Positions 9,312-17,870 of a DNA stretch of 64,000 nt are shown piece after piece. Origin of the DNA: Aminipila terrae (GTDB taxonomy: Bacteria; Bacillota; Clostridia; Peptostreptococcales; Anaerovoracaceae). The stretch spans positions 1,302,001-1,366,000 of the forward strand of contig NZ_CP047591.1 of assembly GCF_010120715.1 (NCBI RefSeq), in the 5' to 3' direction. Positions within the stretch are counted from its first letter, which is position 1. Each line of letters opens with the position of its first letter. Below the pieces are notes generated by a model. The model searched no databases and was not told where the DNA came from. It was given only the letters and a program-made list of their open reading frames with translations. A program made the position numbers and the translations under genes.

Positions 9312-9384
9312 AACTTATCACATTCCAGGCTCTGTTTATCTTTTCAAAAGCTTAATAAATTTATTATCCATTAATGACTACATA

Positions 9385-10437
9385 TTATAGAATCTTGTTT
9401 GCTATTTGATCCATGTCACCCATGCAAAACGCTTTCATTGTCTCCCACTTATATGCACTTTGAATGATGTTTTCCATATCAGAATACACAGGCTTCCAAC
9501 CTAACAGCTTAACTGCCTTTCTATTCTCTGCTACAAGTACTGGGGGATCCCCTTCTCTTCGTTCACAGACCCTAACAGGCACGTTCTTTCCTGTAACTTT
9601 TTCAATTGTAGAAATCAGTTGTAAAACTGAAACGCCTTCTCCTGTCCCCAGATTAAAGCAGTCAAAACCTGTTAGGTCTTGAGATTTGCAGTTCTCTTCC
9701 AATATTGAATCATTTTTCAGCAGTCTTTCTAATGCCAGAATATGAGCACTTGCCAGATCCTTTACATGAATATAATCCCTGATACAACTTCCATCTTCTG
9801 TATTATAATCCTGACCAAACAATGAAAATACATCACGCTTTCCAGTAACCGTTTCAAGAAGCAGCGGAATAACATGAGACTCCGGACTATGTGCTTCTCC
9901 CAGACCAGCCTCATAGGCTGAACCTGCTGCATTAAAATATCTGAGCGCTATGGAATTCAGCCCATATGCCTGTCCATAGTCCTGCATAATCCGCTCAATC
10001 ATAAATTTGGTCCACCCATAAGAATTAATAGGGGATTGTTTTTCATTTTCTGTAATTGGCACAACCTCTGGCAAGCCATACGTGGCACAAGTTGAAGAGA
10101 ATACCAGTTTACTTACACCTTTAGCCAGCATGACATCAAAAAGCCTTTTGCTGCCTATAACATTATTTTCATAATACTTAGCAGGATTGCTTACGGATTC
10201 ACCCACTAAAGAACTGGCTGCAAAATGTACTACTGCACTTATCTGGTGGCTATCAAAAACAGACTCCAGTTGCTTTGTATTACCCAAATCGCCTATTACC
10301 AATTCACAATTTCTTACAGCCCACTTATGTCCTGTAGAAAGATTATCGTAAATTACCACTTCATAACCTTTTTCCTGCAAGGCGCTCACTGTATGACTTC
10401 CAATATAACCTGCTCCACCTGTAACCATAATTTTCAT
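9385..10437 (-). CDS. galE: UDP-glucose 4-epimerase
   Basis: The protein has 350 residues and is an extended short-chain dehydrogenase fold. The NAD-binding motif GGAGYIGSH is at residues 7-15, the catalytic Ser lies in FSSTCATYG (113-121), and Tyr140 and Lys144 sit in YGWTK. The RYFNAAGS and DGSCIRDYIHV blocks are typical of GalE. It interconverts UDP-Glc and UDP-Gal (possibly the GlcNAc/GalNAc pair), feeding the glycan pathway. AGGAG stands 8 bases before the ATG. It is the last gene of the minus-strand unit that starts near 28819. Its natural terminator may be the hairpin now split by the IS. Confidence 0.93.
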   Translation of the reverse strand: MKIMVTGGAGYIGSHTVSALQEKGYEVVIYDNLSTGHKWAVRNCELVIGDLGNTKQLESVFDSHQISAVVHFAASSLVGESVSNPAKYYENNVIGSKRLFDVMLAKGVSKLVFSSTCATYGLPEVVPITENEKQSPINSYGWTKFMIERIMQDYGQAYGLNSIALRYFNAAGSAYEAGLGEAHSPESHVIPLLLETVTGKRDVFSLFGQDYNTEDGSCIRDYIHVKDLASAHILALERLLKNDSILEENCKSQDLTGFDCFNLGTGEGVSVLQLISTIEKVTGKNVPVRVCERREGDPPVLVAENRKAVKLLGWKPVYSDMENIIQSAYKWETMKAFCMGDMDQIANKIL

Positions 10438-10461
10438 ATGCTACTCTCCTAAAAAATATCT

Positions 10462-11802
10462 TTACGCTGCATCATCAAAAATCTTCCCATCATCTGGTTC
10501 AATTTCAGGGTTTACATAAACATGATTCGCTTTCACCTTTTTTAGTATCTGCTGCTTCAGTTGTTTTAACTCAGGATACCTGTCAAAAAAGTCAAACTTA
10601 GCCTGAACACCGGGCGTATCTGCTGATTTTAAGAAAACATAAGCGCAAAAACTCTCTGCCAAATCCTCCGCACATTCCGTTGATGCATACCCAGTTACAA
10701 ACTCTGATTTATGGCGATCATAAAAATAAGCATTTTCTGGATCTGTAGCCCAGTCATTTATCATATCTTTCCAGAACGCTTTATAGTATGCCTGCAGATA
10801 TGAATCTTCGTTAGCCACACATTCCCAGTCACTATATCTATTTTCAGGATAATACTTCTCATTATCCCCAAAATACTCTACCTGCTTTTCGTTTAGAGTC
10901 AGGTAATGACACATTTCATGAACAACCGTATAAGGAAACAACCCATCGTCCTTTATATCTGCTGGGTCTACTGTCATACACCAAGTCTTTCCCTGATCAT
11001 CTACAGGTATAACGTAAGCATACGTACCCAGTTCACCATCTCCACCTACCTTAAAGTATTTAAAGTTTGCAAATAGTTCCTTGGGCAGAATGTCTGTTAC
11101 TGCCTTCCAATTCTTTTCAAGATTTTTCTGCTCCTTTTTAGACAGTGAATCTAATCCATTTTGGGAACCCTCCTGATATACAGCATTAAAGGCAGGTGTA
11201 ATTACAAACATACCAAAATTTTTCTGATTTTTATCATCTAATAGATTTAAGGCAATTGCATCTGCATCCAGTTTTCTGTATTTACCTACTATGTCCTTAA
11301 TCTCCTTGTTAATATCTACATCATACTGTTCGTCATCATTTTCAGTTGCCTTAAAATATTCTTCTCTTAGTTGATTTAACTTGTCCCAATCTTTTCTCGA
11401 AAGAATCTTTTTAAGATTAGCCATAGTTTCCTTGCCATAATCCAGCTTTGGATCAGGCTTATCTTCCTTATAGTTGTCCTCCCCAAACTGCCTGATAGTT
11501 TCTTTGTCCAGCAATGCAGTTATTTTCTGCCAGATTTCAGTTTCTTTATCCGACATTTTGTAGTCTTTTTTCCCCTCGCGCTCCTGCATTAATATATCGG
11601 CTTTATGTAATAGGGTTCCCACATCACTTCGGACCTGCTCTGTAGCATTCTCATTTAAATCACCCAGCAATGCTGTCAGCTGCACATTTTCTTCTTTCGA
11701 TAACTCCAGTTTTCCACTGACGGAATCTGTACAAGTTACAACAAGTAATATTAGGCAAAAAAGTATTAAAATAAAGACTTTATTACCAACTTTCTTCTTC
11801 AT
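10462..11802 (-). CDS. Putative secreted zinc metallopeptidase-like protein (HExxH), probably lipid-anchored
   Basis: The protein has 446 residues. The start is basic (KKKVGNK), followed by a hydrophobic stretch and a Cys at residue 24 in LVVTC. This is a poor lipobox because of Thr before the Cys, so anchoring is uncertain. A charged helical region fills about 30-190. The motif VVHEMCHYLTLN near residue 290 contains HExxH, and CAEDLAESFCAYVF about 90 residues later offers an acidic third ligand, a gluzincin-like layout. I do not recognise a named family. Its place between galE and a DUF1653-like gene gives no clear role; processing of surface proteins is one possibility and is inference. Confidence 0.6.
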   Translation of the reverse strand: MKKKVGNKVFILILFCLILLVVTCTDSVSGKLELSKEENVQLTALLGDLNENATEQVRSDVGTLLHKADILMQEREGKKDYKMSDKETEIWQKITALLDKETIRQFGEDNYKEDKPDPKLDYGKETMANLKKILSRKDWDKLNQLREEYFKATENDDEQYDVDINKEIKDIVGKYRKLDADAIALNLLDDKNQKNFGMFVITPAFNAVYQEGSQNGLDSLSKKEQKNLEKNWKAVTDILPKELFANFKYFKVGGDGELGTYAYVIPVDDQGKTWCMTVDPADIKDDGLFPYTVVHEMCHYLTLNEKQVEYFGDNEKYYPENRYSDWECVANEDSYLQAYYKAFWKDMINDWATDPENAYFYDRHKSEFVTGYASTECAEDLAESFCAYVFLKSADTPGVQAKFDFFDRYPELKQLKQQILKKVKANHVYVNPEIEPDDGKIFDDAA

Positions 11803-11869
11803 ATATAGCCCCCTACTATTAATAGCTTAAATTAACATGCTTTCTTGATTTTATTATGCTCAAACCAAT

Positions 11870-12109
11870 TTATTGTCCGTTAAACAGTTCAAATCTGTAT
11901 TTCTGTTTTGTGACGTTATCGGGCCTGCCAGAATCAATCTCTTCTGAAAACATATCCAGTGGTCTTACAAACATTCCATAGGGTTCATATAATGCCTGAT
12001 AAGAGACCATCCATTCCCTGGTCTCTGTATGCATCACGATGTCATGAACATAATAAAGCTTCCCCTTAAAATGTCTATAGGGTCTTTTAGTGATAATTCG
12101 TCTAGTCAT
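11870..12109 (-). CDS. DUF1653-like small protein
   Basis: The protein has 79 residues from the ATG at 12109, chosen over an upstream GTG at 12118 because AGAGG then has an 8-base spacing. The sequence reads YRHFKGKLYYVHDIVMHTET, then VSYQALY and VRPLDMFSEEI, which is the characteristic order of the DUF1653 family (a small SH3-like fold of unknown function, common in Firmicutes and Proteobacteria). There is no signal peptide or membrane segment. It sits 67 bases from the next gene downstream on the same strand. Confidence 0.75.
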   Translation of the reverse strand: MTRRIITKRPYRHFKGKLYYVHDIVMHTETREWMVSYQALYEPYGMFVRPLDMFSEEIDSGRPDNVTKQKYRFELFNGQ

Positions 12110-12171
12110 TGTCCTCACCTCTAAAATTACATTTAAATAATGCTGTTCAGTATATATCTAGATAATTAATA

Positions 12172-13761
12172 TTAAAAATAATCAGTTTTAGCCTGTACAA
12201 TCTTTAAAGGGTTTTTATTTAGCCATTCTATTAACCTTTCTTCATCATTTATTACATTTTGATCCCATTCTTTAGCTGAACTACTGCTATATAAACTATG
12301 TTCATTACCAATGTCCACCTTATATCTTATATGGTAACTAGTAAATTTAGCCTTTCCTGGTATTGCATCTGTATTTTCCCTATCTGGATTATGTTCTTCA
12401 TAATGTTTAATAAAATTAAAGACTGACATTTTAGTTATGATTGCACTATAACCATATATGCTATAAAACATTCTCTTTTTAATCTCTATTCCTAAAATTT
12501 CAGCCATGCTACCAGATTTTTTATCTGCCCGTTCATTCAATATATTTGTTACTCCATAAACCAGACTTTCAGTGCCTATACAAAAATCCTTTTTCATATA
12601 ATCGTCAAAGGCATTTTCTGCTATCCCTAGCCTAACTTTACGTCCATCACCATGCCAATTTGCAAAATTTATTATATATTGTAATGTGAGATTTTGTTCC
12701 GCCCCTCCCAATATAATTCCATACTTCATATTTTGAAAATCAGCAGCATATGGAAGCAATCCATCCTCAGAATCTTTAGGTACTGCTACAAAACGTTTAA
12801 CAGGAATAACCATCTGCTTATTAAAAAAGTGTTTCAATAAAATTTTCACTTTATTATTATTAGAAGTATCGCCTAAAAATGTAGCTCCACATAACATAAA
12901 TACTTTATTTTCATCTGCTTCGTCTGTCCATTGAAATATATCAGAAGACAGACAATATTCTACAAAAGTTTTTGTCAAAGCAATTTTGCCTTTATCCTTC
13001 GGGATAAAGTCCTTTGAGACACATATTTTAAATTTTTGTTCTGATTTTTTTAAATCCAAGAAACTCTTAGAAAAAAATGCACTCACAAATAAAATTCCAA
13101 ACACAGCATTACTTACATTTAAAGCTCGATCTTTTTCTTCAAAGATTTCACTCTCCAAGCATGCAGCTAAATATTTCGAAGAATAATCCATAAAAAATAT
13201 AAAATATTTTAAACTTCTCTTCAAAAAACTAATCCAATTGTCACCAAAAGAAATAATCAGGCTATCTATGGCTCTTATCTCATAATATGGTTCACCAGAA
13301 TAAAATACTTGTACATTATTTCTATATTTTCTTCCTAATGCAGCTGTTATCTGACTGTCCGAAACGGTCCCTACTTGTGGATTCCAAATTTGAAGTGGAT
13401 TTTTAAAATGCCTAGGCACCAATACATAGCTTAAATATTTCCTAGCACTGACCACCGCGCCGGTTGCGCTAGATATACTAGAAAACAACAAATAAAGAGT
13501 AGTGCCTGCCAGAATTATCCCCTTTATTGATGCAAAATACAAGACACTTTTTCCTTGAAAAAGTTGGTGAAAAAAACCATATACTAAATCGCTCATAGAA
13601 ATACAACATAAAACCGTAAGCACCAAATATTTGATAGTGGCTATATGATAAAGCGACCAAATATGATAATCGCAAGAAATACATTTCTTAACAGTATCCA
13701 TATATTTTTTATCAATATTATTTCCTAAAAACAGATAAATTTTTTCTCCTACTGCATGCAT
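12172..13761 (-). CDS. Unrecognised two-transmembrane protein with large cytoplasmic-type domain
   Basis: The protein has 529 residues, with GGAGATATAGC before the ATG. Two hydrophobic segments lie at about 43-62 (IKYLVLTVLCCISMSDLVYG) and 79-100. The rest is soluble in character. Notable stretches are KVFMLCGATFLGDTSNNNK near 285-303, KYGIILGGAEQNLTLQYI near 350-368 and GIEIKKRMFYSIYGYSAIITK near 430-450. A Gly-rich loop (ILGGAEQN) might bind a nucleotide, but I cannot assign a family. The base composition is as A/T-rich as its neighbours. It lies between the DUF1653-like gene and rmlA in the same direction. No function is claimed. Confidence 0.7.
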   Translation of the reverse strand: MHAVGEKIYLFLGNNIDKKYMDTVKKCISCDYHIWSLYHIATIKYLVLTVLCCISMSDLVYGFFHQLFQGKSVLYFASIKGIILAGTTLYLLFSSISSATGAVVSARKYLSYVLVPRHFKNPLQIWNPQVGTVSDSQITAALGRKYRNNVQVFYSGEPYYEIRAIDSLIISFGDNWISFLKRSLKYFIFFMDYSSKYLAACLESEIFEEKDRALNVSNAVFGILFVSAFFSKSFLDLKKSEQKFKICVSKDFIPKDKGKIALTKTFVEYCLSSDIFQWTDEADENKVFMLCGATFLGDTSNNNKVKILLKHFFNKQMVIPVKRFVAVPKDSEDGLLPYAADFQNMKYGIILGGAEQNLTLQYIINFANWHGDGRKVRLGIAENAFDDYMKKDFCIGTESLVYGVTNILNERADKKSGSMAEILGIEIKKRMFYSIYGYSAIITKMSVFNFIKHYEEHNPDRENTDAIPGKAKFTSYHIRYKVDIGNEHSLYSSSSAKEWDQNVINDEERLIEWLNKNPLKIVQAKTDYF

Positions 13762-13791
13762 GCTATATCTCCAAAATTCTATCAGAATAAC

Positions 13792-14670
13792 CTATTTTAC
13801 ATCATCAGGCAAACTCAGTAAATAGCGCCCATATTCGGTCATTTTTAATTCATTTCCGATTTCTAAAAGCTGTTCTGTTGTTATGTATTTTTTTCTCCAC
13901 GCAAGTTCTTCGATGCACGAGATATAAAACCCTTGCATATCCTGTACAGATTGTACAAATTCAGCAGCTTTAAGCATTCCTTTGGGTGACCCTGTATCTA
14001 GCCAAGCCATACCTCTTCCCATTAAGGTAACATTCAATCTACCCTGTGCTAAATATTCATTATTTATAGATGTAATTTCTATTTCACCTCTAGCCGAAGG
14101 TTTAACATTTTTTGCTATTTCCACAACCGAATTATCATAAAAATATAATCCAGGTACTGCATAGTGTGATTTAGGTTTCTCTGGTTTTTCTTCAATAGAT
14201 ACAACTCTATTATTATCATCAAATTCAACAACTCCAAATTCCGTCGGATTTGCTACTGGATAACCAAATACTGTTGCCCCACCATTTTCAATCTGCTTTT
14301 TAGCAAGTCCAAGAATCCCTGAAAAACCTTGTCCATAAAAGATATTATCCCCCAAAGCAAGGCAAACACTGTCACCGCCAATAAATTCCGCACCTAATAT
14401 AAAAGCATCGGCAAGACCTCTTGGCTTCTCCTGTACCTTATATTTTATGTCCATCCCAATTCTAGATCCATCACCTAATAACTTTTCATAATTAGGTACA
14501 TCCTCTGGTGTGGATATCAGTAAAACCTCTCTTATTCCAGCCACTATCAATACTGATAGCGGATAGTATATAAGTGGTTTATCATAAATTGGTAGAAGTT
14601 GCTTTGAAACAACTTTTGTACTAGGATATAACCTAGTCCCTTTACCTCCTGCTAAAATAATTCCTTTCAT
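13792..14670 (-). CDS. rmlA: Glucose-1-phosphate thymidylyltransferase
   Basis: The protein has 292 residues, the usual RmlA length. The opening ILAGGKGTRLYPSTKVVSKQ is the nucleotide-binding signature. LALGDNIFYGQGFS (near 104-117) and GMAWLDTGSPKGML (near 218-231) are conserved RmlA blocks. It makes dTDP-glucose from dTTP and Glc-1-P, the first step towards dTDP-4-keto-6-deoxyglucose. AAGGAG precedes the ATG, and the stop of the gtrA-like gene is one base away. rmlB is at 29307-30326. No rmlC or rmlD is present, so the product probably feeds the FdtA/FdtB amino-sugar branch rather than rhamnose. Confidence 0.93.
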   Translation of the reverse strand: MKGIILAGGKGTRLYPSTKVVSKQLLPIYDKPLIYYPLSVLIVAGIREVLLISTPEDVPNYEKLLGDGSRIGMDIKYKVQEKPRGLADAFILGAEFIGGDSVCLALGDNIFYGQGFSGILGLAKKQIENGGATVFGYPVANPTEFGVVEFDDNNRVVSIEEKPEKPKSHYAVPGLYFYDNSVVEIAKNVKPSARGEIEITSINNEYLAQGRLNVTLMGRGMAWLDTGSPKGMLKAAEFVQSVQDMQGFYISCIEELAWRKKYITTEQLLEIGNELKMTEYGRYLLSLPDDVK

Positions 14671-14671
14671 T

Positions 14672-15088
14672 CTATCTCCTTCTTATATTTCTAAAGGTAA
14701 AAAATTTTTGACCTAGAAAATTTAAAATTGTGAATAACCCCATCCCAAATATCATTGCTAAATTTTCTTGAAATTTAGAGGACTGATTTTGGACCAAGAA
14801 AGTAATTAATGGTTTGGACACCCCATAGGCTATAAAATAGCATATAGCTATATTGCAAATGAATTTAATTATTTGAGTAAAATCCTTTTCTTTATTTCTA
14901 AAAGTAAAATATTTATTCAAAAAGAAGCTTAATATGCTTGCTAAAACATAGTTCATAGAAGAAGATAACCAATATGAGCAGTTCATAATATTATACATTG
15001 TAAACATAATCAGACTTCCTACAATAGTATTTAACACTCCAACAATTAGAAATCTTACAGTTTCTAAATTTAAATATTTTTCAATCAT
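14672..15088 (-). CDS. GtrA-family four-helix membrane protein
   Basis: The protein has 138 residues with four predicted membrane helices. It shows the family blocks RFLIVGVLNTIVGSLIMF (residues 10-27), LASILSFFLNKYFTFRN (about 48-64) and FLGQKFFTFRN near the end. GtrA proteins are thought to help flip or hand over undecaprenyl-phosphate-linked sugars made by a GtrB enzyme. The neighbours are a GtrB-like transferase (15123-16037) and a large GT-C-like membrane protein (16059-17852), giving the classic three-gene set for adding a side sugar to a glycan outside the membrane. Confidence 0.88.
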   Translation of the reverse strand: MIEKYLNLETVRFLIVGVLNTIVGSLIMFTMYNIMNCSYWLSSSMNYVLASILSFFLNKYFTFRNKEKDFTQIIKFICNIAICYFIAYGVSKPLITFLVQNQSSKFQENLAMIFGMGLFTILNFLGQKFFTFRNIRRR

Positions 15089-15122
15089 TTTCTATATAAC
15101 CCTTATCCCCTATTAAGATTGG

Positions 15123-16037
15123 CTAAGCATTTATTTGGTCTTCTATGATGTACTTAGGTCTAAGTTTAATTTCATCATAAATCTTACCAATATAATATCC
15201 AATCGTCCCTAAACTTGTCATTAGTGCTCCACCCATTATAAGCAATAATAAAATGACTGTAGAAAACCCTTCTACCGCTGCTCCCATAAAGTATTTATAT
15301 AAAGTAACACTTCCTAAATATGCAGATAGAATCATGAATATTACACCTAAAATAGTAACAATTTGTAAGGGTGCAGAACTAAAGGATGTTATATTGCTTA
15401 ATGCATATCTAAACAAACCCTGAAAATTCCACTTGGTCATTCCATATTTTCTTTCTTTTACCTCATACTCCATCTTAGTTGACTTAAATCCACACCAAAA
15501 ACTCATTGCCCTAAAAAATGGTCTTCTTTCAGGCATTTTTTTTATTATATCAACTACCTGTCTATCTAATAATTTAAAATCAGAAGAATTGCATAAATCT
15601 AATTTAGTAAGTTTATAGATAATATTATAAAATATTTTAGAGAAAAATTTATATATGACGGGTTCCTTTCCCCTATTAACTTTGATGCCTTCTATTATTT
15701 TATATCCTTCTAACCATTTATTGTACATATCTACTAATATTTCTGGGGGATGCTGAAGGTCACAATCAAGAACAGCACAGCATTCTCCCTTAGAAAAATT
15801 CAATCCCGCCGAAATAGCCATTTCTTTACCAAAATTTCTACTAAATTTATAACCTTTTATATTCTGCATTAATTGATTTGCACATTTTATTTTTTCAAAG
15901 GTATCATCTTTGCTACCATCGTCTATAAAAATTAATTCATATTCTATCTGGTTATCTTCTAATATCTGGCAAATCGTTTCCGATGTTATTAGAATATTAT
16001 CGGCTTCATTATATGCGGGAATTATTACTGTCAGCAT
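15123..16037 (-). CDS. GT2 polyprenyl-phosphate sugar transferase (GtrB/DPM1-like)
   Basis: The protein has 304 residues. The GT2 fold starts at MLTVIIPAYNEADN, with IDDGSKDDT near residue 41 and the metal-binding CAVLDCDLQHPPE near 87-99. SRNFGKEMAISAGL (about 69-82) and two C-terminal membrane helices (about 225-280) are typical of GtrB/ArnC-type enzymes, which transfer a sugar from a nucleotide to undecaprenyl phosphate on the cytoplasmic face. AAGGAG precedes the ATG. It stands directly upstream of the GtrA-like gene. The sugar is unknown. Confidence 0.9.
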   Translation of the reverse strand: MLTVIIPAYNEADNILITSETICQILEDNQIEYELIFIDDGSKDDTFEKIKCANQLMQNIKGYKFSRNFGKEMAISAGLNFSKGECCAVLDCDLQHPPEILVDMYNKWLEGYKIIEGIKVNRGKEPVIYKFFSKIFYNIIYKLTKLDLCNSSDFKLLDRQVVDIIKKMPERRPFFRAMSFWCGFKSTKMEYEVKERKYGMTKWNFQGLFRYALSNITSFSSAPLQIVTILGVIFMILSAYLGSVTLYKYFMGAAVEGFSTVILLLLIMGGALMTSLGTIGYYIGKIYDEIKLRPKYIIEDQINA

Positions 16038-16058
16038 TGTACTTCTCCTTATGTAAGA

Positions 16059-17852
16059 CTATACATCAATTTCTAGATATAATTGTTTTAATTTTGTTAA
16101 GTTACTTATATCTGTAACATTACAGGTTACTACATAATGTCCCTTTTCCTTAAATGTATATTTAATAAAGGAATCATTTAGTATCTCAGTTTTGTATACT
16201 TCTTGACCTTGAAAAACAATAGTATATTGATATCGGAAATTAGATAAATCATATATAAGTTTACTTTGTGGGTACAAAGATACAACGAACTGGTATTGTA
16301 AATTATCACTCTTTGTAAAATTTATTTCCCTAGTTAAAAAGCCATCATCAAAAACCACCTGAGTATTAGGTGGCAAATCCCAATACTTTTTTATACTCTC
16401 GGCATAATAACTGCTATTTAAATTTCCAATAAGCCGATCCGAATATGAAGGTAAAACTAAAATAGGTGAAGTACATTTATTTAAATATACATCGCTTTTG
16501 TAAGTACTAATAATATTTTGTCGGCATTTTGTAATAGAATGAGCATCACACAATATATTTGCATAGATATCAATTCTAAACAATAGTATTAAAATTATTA
16601 CAATATTACATAAAACTTTAAAATCTATATTCTTAAATAAAATCTGTGACCAAACATAGCTACATAGCATTGCAATCGTATAAGTCGCAAAAATCATATT
16701 TCGCTCGCCCGGCGCAATTAGCACAAACATAACAGAAAATGCCGCTGCTATATACAAGTAATAAAATATATTTCTATTTTCTTTTAATAAATGAATAATA
16801 ATTATAATTTGTAATACTAAAACAAGAGATGTAATTATCGTCAGACAATTTGCATTTAAAACATCAAAAAAAGATGCATTTATCCAACTATAAACTGATA
16901 TTGGAAACTGAAAACAAGAGTTCACAAAAATCCTCAATCCTAAATAAATAGTAATAAAAACTGTTTCTATTGCTATAAATCCAAAATAAATCAAGTTAGT
17001 CACATTACTTCTGAATCTATTAATTGCCTTTGTTTTAAATGCAATTAAAATAACTAAATTTAAAATTAAGAAAATAAATAACTGTGAATTTACTAACATA
17101 TTCAAAACTTGAGGGACATTGCAAAATAAAGTTTTAATTAAACTGCTCCCCTGTGCACTACCAAACCGTTGCCAGATGCCTGGGGAAAGAAACATAATTA
17201 AACTGCCGATTATACTTCCCCAAAATAAGCTATCCAAATTGCGATTTTGGTTCTTCTGTAAAAACAGTTGAGTTTTTAAGCAGAATAAAAAAACAACTAA
17301 ACCTATTGTTAAATTTTCAATCCATAAACTTGCCACTATTGAAATTAAAAATAGAAAAATCTTGGACATTATTTTTGTGTTAGAAAAAAATATAAATCGA
17401 TTCTCCTTAGACGTAGCTATTAAAATGCATATTAAAATACATAGCATACCCATGTTATATGGAATGCTTCCATTAATGTGTAGCTGTATTTGTGAACGAA
17501 AATTGCTTGAAACTCCCAAAATAATAAGAAGAAGTATTATTAAATTATTTCTGGTTGATTTAATTCTAAAGATCTTCGTTATTGTCCACATTTGTAATAC
17601 ATAAATTAATGGCATAATAAATATGTATGCATAGGAATATAAATCAAAGAATGCAGTTGAAAAATTATGAGCCAATCGTCCATTCAGATATGTCCATGAT
17701 CTAATCAAACCACAAATAGTACTTACATAATCTGAGCTATACCAATTAGCAATTTCCCAATCATCGCCCCCTCTTGGTAAATTAATGCACATTAATAAAA
17801 ATAATATATATATGCATATATAAGGTGCATTTTTTATAACTATTTTTTTCAT
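16059..17852 (-). CDS. Large GT-C-type membrane protein (DUF6056-like), GtrC role
   Basis: The protein has 597 residues with about eleven hydrophobic helices spread over 1-460, then an extracytoplasmic tail rich in beta strands. A short acidic motif RGGDDWEIANWY (residues 27-38) follows the first helix; an acidic pair in the first outside loop is usual for GT-C glycosyltransferases that use lipid-phosphate sugars. NGRLAHNF (57-64) is also typical of the DUF6056 group. With the adjacent GtrB- and GtrA-like genes it would transfer the polyprenyl-linked sugar to the glycan outside. Assignment to DUF6056 is from memory of the motif, so moderate. Confidence 0.7.
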   Translation of the reverse strand: MKKIVIKNAPYICIYILFLLMCINLPRGGDDWEIANWYSSDYVSTICGLIRSWTYLNGRLAHNFSTAFFDLYSYAYIFIMPLIYVLQMWTITKIFRIKSTRNNLIILLLIILGVSSNFRSQIQLHINGSIPYNMGMLCILICILIATSKENRFIFFSNTKIMSKIFLFLISIVASLWIENLTIGLVVFLFCLKTQLFLQKNQNRNLDSLFWGSIIGSLIMFLSPGIWQRFGSAQGSSLIKTLFCNVPQVLNMLVNSQLFIFLILNLVILIAFKTKAINRFRSNVTNLIYFGFIAIETVFITIYLGLRIFVNSCFQFPISVYSWINASFFDVLNANCLTIITSLVLVLQIIIIIHLLKENRNIFYYLYIAAAFSVMFVLIAPGERNMIFATYTIAMLCSYVWSQILFKNIDFKVLCNIVIILILLFRIDIYANILCDAHSITKCRQNIISTYKSDVYLNKCTSPILVLPSYSDRLIGNLNSSYYAESIKKYWDLPPNTQVVFDDGFLTREINFTKSDNLQYQFVVSLYPQSKLIYDLSNFRYQYTIVFQGQEVYKTEILNDSFIKYTFKEKGHYVVTCNVTDISNLTKLKQLYLEIDV

Positions 17853-17870
17853 TAAGAGATATCCTTTCTT

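Larger units (their letters stand above)
7819..9344 (+). terminator. Terminator hairpin split by the IS element
   Basis: AAACAGAGCCT (7819-7829) and AGGCTCTGTTT (9327-9337) are perfect 11-bp complements, followed by ATCTTTT. Removing the IS (7846-9311) and one copy of its 3-bp duplication leaves a stem with a loop of about 28 bases just after the stop codon at 7812. The hairpin could also serve galE on the other strand. The IS therefore inserted into the loop. Confidence 0.75.
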
